This document shows, piece after piece, positions 58,506 to 64,000 of a stretch of 64,000 bases of DNA. The notes under the pieces are model-generated. The model was not told where the DNA came from. It worked only from the letters and a program-made list of their open reading frames with translations, and made no database searches. The position numbers were made by a program, and so were the translations under genes. This DNA is from Gracilibacillus dipsosauri (lineage in GTDB: Bacteria; Bacillota; Bacilli; Bacillales; Amphibacillaceae), in the NCBI RefSeq assembly GCF_003176895.1, contig NZ_QGTD01000008.1, forward strand, positions 620,001-684,000, read 5' to 3'. The stretch's first letter is position 1, and every line of letters starts with the position of its first letter.

Positions 58506-59224
58506 TATTGCACCAACTCCTTCGGTCCTTTGTTTTGGTCGATTAACTCATTTAATTTACTCATCGCGCCACTTATCCCACCAACTTCATTAATTAATCC
58601 ATATTTCACGGCATCTTTTCCGACAACATTTGTTCCAATATCACGAGTTAAGTTCCCCTTATCAAACATTAACTCTTTAAATTTCTCTTCCTCAATATTG
58701 GAATGAGTGGTAACAAATTGAATGACTCTTTCTTGCATTTTGTCAATGTATTCAAAGGTTTGGGGTACACCAATGACAAGGCCTGTTAAACGGATAGGAT
58801 GTATCGTCATCGTGGCAGATGGCGCAATAAAAGAATAATCCGTGGCAACAGCAATCGGAACCCCAATCGAATGTCCGCCACCTAATACTACGGAGACAGT
58901 TGGCTTTGACAAGGATGCAATCATTTCAGATAAAGCAAGTCCAGCCTCTACATCTCCCCCAACTGTATTAAGAACTACGACCAATCCTTCAATCTTTGGA
59001 TTTTGTTCCACGGCTATAATCTGTGGAATAAGGTGTTCATATTTCGTTGTTTTATTTTGAGGGGGTAATTGGATATGTCCCTCAACTTGTCCAATAATAG
59101 AAAGGACATGAATATTCGAATCAGGTGCATTCGGTACACTGGCTTGACCTAATTGCTGTATTTTGTCAACTAAGGATGATGTCTGATTATCTTTTCCTTT
59201 TGTTTCTTCTTTCTCATTTTGCAT
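58505..59224 (-). CDS. tepA: Translocation-enhancing protein TepA (ClpP-like)
   Basis: 239 residues from the ATG at 59224 with AAAGGGGTTTTTTTG before it; upstream in-frame ATGs have no site. A ClpP-class serine peptidase fold: nucleophile Ser in [12 protein letters not shown], later His in [11 protein letters not shown]. In B. subtilis TepA was linked to protein export and to degradation of spore small acid-soluble proteins. Located between dapA and ftsK as in B. subtilis. Confidence 0.93.
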   Translation of the reverse strand: MQNEKEETKGKDNQTSSLVDKIQQLGQASVPNAPDSNIHVLSIIGQVEGHIQLPPQNKTTKYEHLIPQIIAVEQNPKIEGLVVVLNTVGGDVEAGLALSEMIASLSKPTVSVVLGGGHSIGVPIAVATDYSFIAPSATMTIHPIRLTGLVIGVPQTFEYIDKMQERVIQFVTTHSNIEEEKFKELMFDKGNLTRDIGTNVVGKDAVKYGLINEVGGISGAMSKLNELIDQNKGPKELVQ

Positions 59225-59335
59225 CAAAAAAACCCCTTTCCTTATACTATTCATTAGTATAAACAAGGGGGTTATTTTCATACGAGTATCGAACAAAAGG
59301 ATAAGAAGCTTCCCAACTAAGTGTCGTTCTGCCCT

Positions 59336-60208
59336 TTATTGAATGGATTCCAACACTCGAAACAAAGTTTGTTCCTCTAAGGCGGACAGTGGAACTAGAG
59401 GCAGTCTTACGGAGCCTACATCTATCCCATTCTTTGCAAGGGCAGCCTTAACAGGTGATGGAGAAGGCGCCATAAACAATGCTTTCATTACTGGCAATAA
59501 CTCTCTGTGTAAATCAGCTGCTTTTTTGACCTTTCCTGATTCATATAAGGAAATCATTTGTTTCATTTGTGTACCGATGATGTGGGAGGATACAGAAACC
59601 ACTCCTGCACCACCAATAGATAAAATTGGCAACGTCATACTGTCATCACCACTATAAACAGTAAAACCTTCACTTGCATGTTCGAGTACAGCAACAATCG
59701 CGTCCAAGTCTCCACTTGAATCTTTTACAGAAACAATATTATCAATTTGCGAAAGTGCTATTATCGTATCTGCATTTAAATTCACTACCGATCTTGATGG
59801 TATATTGTAGAGCATAATCGGGAGGGGGGTTTCCTTTGCAATAGCTGCAAAATGATGATATAAGCCCTCCTGACTAGGCTTATTATAGTATGGAGAAACT
59901 AACAAAAAAGCATCTACACCGATTTGTTCTACTTCTTTCGTTAACTCAATAGAAGCTTTTGTGTTATTGTTTCCTGTTCCAGCAATAATCGGGATTCGTC
60001 CATTTACTACTTTAACTACATGTTCAAATAATGTTAGCTTTTCCTTGTGTGAAAGGGTTGGAGATTCACCAGTAGTTCCACAAACGATTAAACCATCTGT
60101 TCCATTTTCGAGTAAATGCTCGATAATTTCCGTTGTTTTTTTGAGATCTAGTTGATTGTTTTGATCAAATGGTGTAACCATTGCGGTAAGTAATCTTCCA
60201 AAATCCAT
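59336..60208 (-). CDS. dapA: 4-hydroxy-tetrahydrodipicolinate synthase
   Basis: 290 residues, TIM barrel. GTTGESPTLS substrate loop (about 44-53), Tyr in LYNIPSRS, Schiff-base Lys in SVKDSSGD (about 161). Condenses aspartate semialdehyde with pyruvate. The product feeds both lysine/peptidoglycan and, through DpaAB, spore dipicolinate. Third of the dapG/asd/dapA steps in this operon. Confidence 0.97.
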   Translation of the reverse strand: MDFGRLLTAMVTPFDQNNQLDLKKTTEIIEHLLENGTDGLIVCGTTGESPTLSHKEKLTLFEHVVKVVNGRIPIIAGTGNNNTKASIELTKEVEQIGVDAFLLVSPYYNKPSQEGLYHHFAAIAKETPLPIMLYNIPSRSVVNLNADTIIALSQIDNIVSVKDSSGDLDAIVAVLEHASEGFTVYSGDDSMTLPILSIGGAGVVSVSSHIIGTQMKQMISLYESGKVKKAADLHRELLPVMKALFMAPSPSPVKAALAKNGIDVGSVRLPLVPLSALEEQTLFRVLESIQ

Positions 60209-60310
60209 CTCATCCTACTCCCTTCCCATTCCTTCTAGTTCTTGCTTATACAAACAGTGGGATCTCCCTTATTCATAATTAGGTAAGATCTATCAAAATG
60301 CATCTTCAGA

Positions 60311-61534
60311 TTATTTCTTAGTAGCATCTAATTGAAAAGCAACATGCAAGGCATTGATGGCTGTTTCCAGTTGTTCACTTTTCACTAATACCCAAATGGT
60401 TCGATGACTATCTGCCGATTGGAAAATGGGGATATGATGTTTTGTTAAAGTTTGGACGATTTTCGATGTGACTCCAGGTAAACCTGACATCCCTGCACCA
60501 ACTAAAGAAATTTTAGCACAATTTTTGTTTAGTACAGGATCTAATCCAAGCTCTTCTAAAACTTGCATCGCTTTTTTCTCGTACTGATCAAGGATCGTGT
60601 AGGTAACTCCACTTGGTGAAATATTAATAAAATCAACAGAAATACCAGCATCAGCCATTGCCTTAAATACTTTTACATGCAACTGCTCTGGTTCATTTGG
60701 TGCTTCTACTTTTATTTGTGTTAAGTGATCCACATAAGCAATCCCTGTAACAAACTGGTCTCTTACTTCATTGTGCTCATTGCCCATTTCTGTTGTTGTA
60801 ATGAGCGTACCTTCTTCTGTTGTTAATGTGGATCGAACACGAATTGGTATATTTGCTTGCATTGCTATTTCTACTGCTCGCGGATGAATAACTTTTGCTC
60901 CTTGATAGGCTAGATTACAAACTTCCGTATAACTTACTTTTTCCAGCTTGCGTGCAGTTGTTACCATTCTCGGATCTGCTGTCATAATACCATTAACATC
61001 AGAAAAAATATCGACATATTCTGCCTTTAAAGCAGCCGCTAGTGCTGTGGCAGAGGTGTCACTTCCCCCTCTGCCGATAGTGGTAGTTTCAAATTGGTCT
61101 GTTCTTCCTTGAAATCCTGCTACGACAACAACCTGATGTTGGTACAACAATGATTGAAGATTCTTCGTATTCACTTCCTTAATTTGTGCATTAGTAAATT
61201 CACTAGTTGTTACAATTCCAGCTTGAGCACCAGTAATAGCCATTGAATGAATGTCTTGCTGTAAAAGCTCATTGGAAAAAACAACTGCTGAAATGGTTTC
61301 ACCACAAGACAGTAGCATATCTTTTTCCTTAGGAGACAGACTTGTAGACTGTTCTCCAATTAAATGTAGTAAAGAATCTGTTGCATATGGATCTGGATAT
61401 CTTCCCATTGCTGATACTACTACTACTACTTTTTTTTCATCTTCTACAGCACGCTTAACATGCTGAATGGCTAAATTTCGAACATTTTTATCACGTACGG
61501 AAGTACCTCCGAACTTTTGAACCACAATTTCCAA
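60311..61534 (-). CDS. dapG: Aspartokinase I (diaminopimelate-sensitive)
   Basis: 407 residues from a TTG at 61534 with AGAGGTGTAGC upstream. Kinase motif VQKFGGTSV at the start, GRGGSDTSATALA, and two C-terminal ACT domains (about 265-400) for feedback. Phosphorylates aspartate, the first step of the pathway. It follows asd by 18 bases. The position in this spore/DAP operon identifies it as the DapG isozyme by inference. Confidence 0.95.
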   Translation of the reverse strand: MEIVVQKFGGTSVRDKNVRNLAIQHVKRAVEDEKKVVVVVSAMGRYPDPYATDSLLHLIGEQSTSLSPKEKDMLLSCGETISAVVFSNELLQQDIHSMAITGAQAGIVTTSEFTNAQIKEVNTKNLQSLLYQHQVVVVAGFQGRTDQFETTTIGRGGSDTSATALAAALKAEYVDIFSDVNGIMTADPRMVTTARKLEKVSYTEVCNLAYQGAKVIHPRAVEIAMQANIPIRVRSTLTTEEGTLITTTEMGNEHNEVRDQFVTGIAYVDHLTQIKVEAPNEPEQLHVKVFKAMADAGISVDFINISPSGVTYTILDQYEKKAMQVLEELGLDPVLNKNCAKISLVGAGMSGLPGVTSKIVQTLTKHHIPIFQSADSHRTIWVLVKSEQLETAINALHVAFQLDATKK

Positions 61535-61552
61535 TAGCTACACCTCTAATTT

Positions 61553-62596
61553 TTAGAGCCAATTATTTTTAATTAATGATTCTGCGATTTGGACAGAATT
61601 CCATGCAGCTCCTTTTAGTAAATTATCTGAAACGATCCATAAGTGGAACCCATTGTCATGATCTAAGTCTTTACGGACACGCCCTACAAAGACTTCGGCC
61701 TTACCTGCTGCAGATAAAGGTGTTGGGTATACCTGATTTGCCGGGTCATCCTCTAGTACGATACCATCTGCTTCTTTGATCGCATTCTGGATATCTTTCA
61801 CACTAATGTTCGCATCATCTACTTCAATATAAACACTTTCTGCATGTGCAGAGAAGAATGGTAATCTTACACAAGTTGCTGCAACACTAATACTATCATC
61901 ATGCATGATTTTTTTCGTTTCATTGATCATTTTTACTTCTTCAAATGTATAACCATTGTCCTGAAAAACATCAATTTGTGGTAGGGCATTAAAAGCAATC
62001 GGATAATGATGCTTTTCTCCACCTACAGGGAGGATTTCAGGATTCAACTCTTCTCCATTTAAATATGCTTGCGATTGTGTTTGTAATTCATCGACTGCCT
62101 TTGCACCGGCACCTGATACAGCTTGATAGGTTGATACGATAATTCTTGAAAGTCCAAATCTATCTTGAATAGGTTTCAGAGCAGCAACCATTTGAATAGT
62201 AGAGCAATTAGGGTTAGCAATGATACCATTATGTTTCTCAATGTCATTCTCATTTACCTCTGGAACTACAAGTGGAACATCTGGGTCCATTCGGAAGGCA
62301 CTAGTATTATCCACCACTACTGCGCCTCTTTTTACTGCTTCATGAGCAAGCTGCTTGGAAACAGATCCCCCTGCTGAAAACAAGGCAATTTGTATTCCTT
62401 CAAAGCTTTCTGGAGTAGCCTCTTTAACCATGTAGGTTTCTCCTTTAAATTCTACTTCCTTTCCAGCAGAACGTTTTGAAGAAAGCAAATGTAATTCATT
62501 TATTGGAAAGTTTTTCTTTTTAAGTGTTTCTAGCATTTTTTCTCCAACTGCACCAGTAGCACCTACTACTGCAACATTATACCCTTTTGTAGTCAT
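61553..62596 (-). CDS. asd: Aspartate-semialdehyde dehydrogenase
   Basis: 347 residues. NADP loop VVGATGAVGEKML (about 10-22), catalytic Cys in NPNCSTIQ (about 130), and the Q-A-V-S-G-A-G segment. Makes aspartate semialdehyde, the branch to lysine and threonine/methionine. Sits between dpaB and dapG. Confidence 0.97.
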   Translation of the reverse strand: MTTKGYNVAVVGATGAVGEKMLETLKKKNFPINELHLLSSKRSAGKEVEFKGETYMVKEATPESFEGIQIALFSAGGSVSKQLAHEAVKRGAVVVDNTSAFRMDPDVPLVVPEVNENDIEKHNGIIANPNCSTIQMVAALKPIQDRFGLSRIIVSTYQAVSGAGAKAVDELQTQSQAYLNGEELNPEILPVGGEKHHYPIAFNALPQIDVFQDNGYTFEEVKMINETKKIMHDDSISVAATCVRLPFFSAHAESVYIEVDDANISVKDIQNAIKEADGIVLEDDPANQVYPTPLSAAGKAEVFVGRVRKDLDHDNGFHLWIVSDNLLKGAAWNSVQIAESLIKNNWL

Positions 62597-62690
62597 TACG
62601 ATATGTCCCCTTCCCTATATGTGCATGTTTTTTTGATATTCTTCCCTATTTTAACATAATCAGCGGCATACTTTAATTATTTCATCATAT

Positions 62691-63284
62691 TTATTCATTT
62701 CTTGCAATAATAACTGGTTGTATTTGTTTAAATTCTAAAGCAGTTTCAATCGTTTCAGCTATTTGAGTCATATCTGCAACTAAGGAGTTTGGTTTTTTGA
62801 TAGGATCATCCTGACCAAAGGGTACAAAATAAATAAGTTTTGTTGCCATTAATCGCATGAGATTAACGCCATTTAATCCTAATGCATCATTTGTAGACAC
62901 TGCTAAAACGACAGGTTTTCCATTTCTAATAGTTGCTTTCGTTGCCATCAACACGGCTGAATCCGTAATCGCATTGGCAAGACGACTCATCGAGTTTCCT
63001 GTTAATGGAGCTAGAACCATGCAATCTAACGGCTCTTTTGGCCCTAATGGTTCTGCGTCTACTATACTTGCAACCGGCTCACGTCCTGTTATTTCCCTTA
63101 GTTTATTCATATGATCATCAGCTTTCCCAAATTTCGTATCTGTCTCTTTAAACGTATTGGAAACAACTGGTACAATCTCGGCACCTAATGCTATTAATTT
63201 TTCGATTTCAGGAAAGACTGCGGCATAGGTACAATGAGACCCAGTTAAGCCAAACCCAATTTTTTTACCTTTCAAATCCACCAT
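62691..63284 (-). CDS. dpaB: Dipicolinate synthase subunit B (SpoVFB)
   Basis: 197 residues, flavoprotein fold: GFGLTGSHCTYAAVFPEIEKL start, PLTGNSMSRLANAITDS. With DpaA it oxidises dihydrodipicolinate to dipicolinic acid in the mother cell late in sporulation. AGGAGGTAATCATA precedes the ATG. It lies 151 bases after dpaA, whereas these two are usually tightly packed. Confidence 0.95.
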   Translation of the reverse strand: MVDLKGKKIGFGLTGSHCTYAAVFPEIEKLIALGAEIVPVVSNTFKETDTKFGKADDHMNKLREITGREPVASIVDAEPLGPKEPLDCMVLAPLTGNSMSRLANAITDSAVLMATKATIRNGKPVVLAVSTNDALGLNGVNLMRLMATKLIYFVPFGQDDPIKKPNSLVADMTQIAETIETALEFKQIQPVIIARNE

Positions 63285-63435
63285 TATGATTACCTCCTAT
63301 AAGTCAATGTTACATGGTGACGAAGCTACAAAAAGTGCTTGCTCACGCTTTTATTAGTGCTAATGCCCATTATATGTTCCTTGTGTTCCATCGGTGACTT
63401 AAAGGTAGGCACTGGTTGTGTTTAAAAGATATGTT

Positions 63436-64000
63436 TCAACTTGTTTCTTCTAACAGTTTTTCAATCGTATTGGCTAATATTTCACCAGCAGTTTTAGGTG
63501 CCACTAATCCCGGCAGGCCGAGTGCGTGAATAGCTTGCATGCCTCTTTTTTTGGCGAAATTGAAATCAATTCCACCCGGCTTCGATGCAAGGTCAATAAT
63601 TAAAGCATTACTGGACATTCTTTCTAGTATCGCTTCATCAACTACTAATGCTGGAATTGTATTGATTAATATTTCACATGAAGCAATTGCTTTTGCACTG
63701 TCTTTTATGGAGCAGGTTTCATATCCCTGTTCATATGCTCGAGAAAGTTCTGTTTCGCTTCTTGAAACAACGGTAACGTTAGCTCCAAGGCCTGAAAATG
63801 TTTTGGCTGTCGTTTTTCCTACTCTACCAAAACCATAAACAAAGACATTTGCATGATGTATGGTTATATCGGTATGTTTTATAGCTAGCATAATTGCTCC
63901 TTCAGCTGTTGGTATGGAATTATAAATCGCAATATCATCGCGTTCCATCAATTTAGTTAAATAAAGATTTTCACACCATGAATCTAATGTTTGGTTTGAA
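63436..64000 (-). CDS. dpaA: Dipicolinate synthase subunit A (SpoVFA), 5' end beyond window
   Basis: The frame is open from the stop at 63436 to the right edge, 188 visible residues (family about 300). Internal Met codons near 63951 are not the start. Visible: YNSIPTAEGAIMLAI, Rossmann motif VYGFGRVGKTTAKTF, and LASKPGGIDF near the end. NAD(P)-binding subunit that with DpaB makes dipicolinic acid. Heads the dpaA-dpaB-asd-dapG-dapA operon; its sporulation promoter is outside. Confidence 0.93.
   Translation of the reverse strand, partial: SNQTLDSWCENLYLTKLMERDDIAIYNSIPTAEGAIMLAIKHTDITIHHANVFVYGFGRVGKTTAKTFSGLGANVTVVSRSETELSRAYEQGYETCSIKDSAKAIASCEILINTIPALVVDEAILERMSSNALIIDLASKPGGIDFNFAKKRGMQAIHALGLPGLVAPKTAGEILANTIEKLLEETS

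Overview
The window comes from a low-GC, spore-forming, Gram-positive bacterium of the Bacillaceae. Gene order matches the Bacillus subtilis chromosome between the dpa/dap operon and citB, read in reverse. Spore genes (cotE, spoVS, dpaA/dpaB, yjcZ- and yjzC-like), the glnR-glnA pair, the lexA-yneA-yneB divergence and the ricA-miaB block all fit. Several proteins look closest to the Oceanobacillus/Gracilibacillus/Virgibacillus side of the family, but that is an impression from sequence and not a search result. Almost all genes lie on the minus strand. I saw no tRNA, rRNA, CRISPR array or intact insertion sequence.

Layout. 1-5244: one very large secreted multidomain phosphoesterase gene that runs off the left edge. 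5.7-15.4 kb: citB, a PAS histidine kinase, yneK, an orphan mrpB next to ccdA, yneF, tkt, ynzC, yneB and a 31-codon yneA-like gene, facing lexA across a shared region with three LexA boxes. 16-24.7 kb: a variable stretch with ilvD, a FadR-type regulator, small conserved or unknown genes, two DUF3231 genes and a YjcZ-type miniprotein. 24.9-27.8 kb: an island bounded by an 87-bp perfect direct repeat made of the last codons and terminator of glnA. It holds a decayed phage terminase small-subunit gene, a decayed phage-type HTH gene, a secreted-toxin/immunity pair and a small membrane protein. 27.8-38 kb: glnA, glnR, ynbB, hflX, hfq, miaA, mutL, mutS. 38-64 kb: dinB-like, cotE, ricA, miaB, a membrane-dipeptidase homologue, spoVS, ymdB, an inserted alpha/beta hydrolase, rny, recA, cinA, pgsA, rodZ, the ymf genes, ftsK/spoIIIE, ylzJ, tepA, and the lysine/dipicolinate operon dapA-dapG-asd-dpaB-dpaA, cut by the right edge.

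How the genes work together. The SOS circuit is readable from DNA: lexA, yneA-like/yneB and recA all have LexA-box matches beside or inside promoters. Nitrogen control is visible as a GlnR/TnrA operator next to the glnRA promoter. RNA metabolism and biofilm/sporulation regulators (rny, ymdB, ricA, hfq, miaA, miaB) lie near cell-envelope genes (pgsA, rodZ). The dpa/asd/dapG/dapA run makes dihydrodipicolinate and converts it to spore dipicolinic acid.

Most notable items: the glnA-tail repeat island with its toxin pair, the reduced yneA-like peptide under an intact SOS promoter, the giant triple lamin-tail phosphoesterase, and the stand-alone MrpB subunit beside ccdA.
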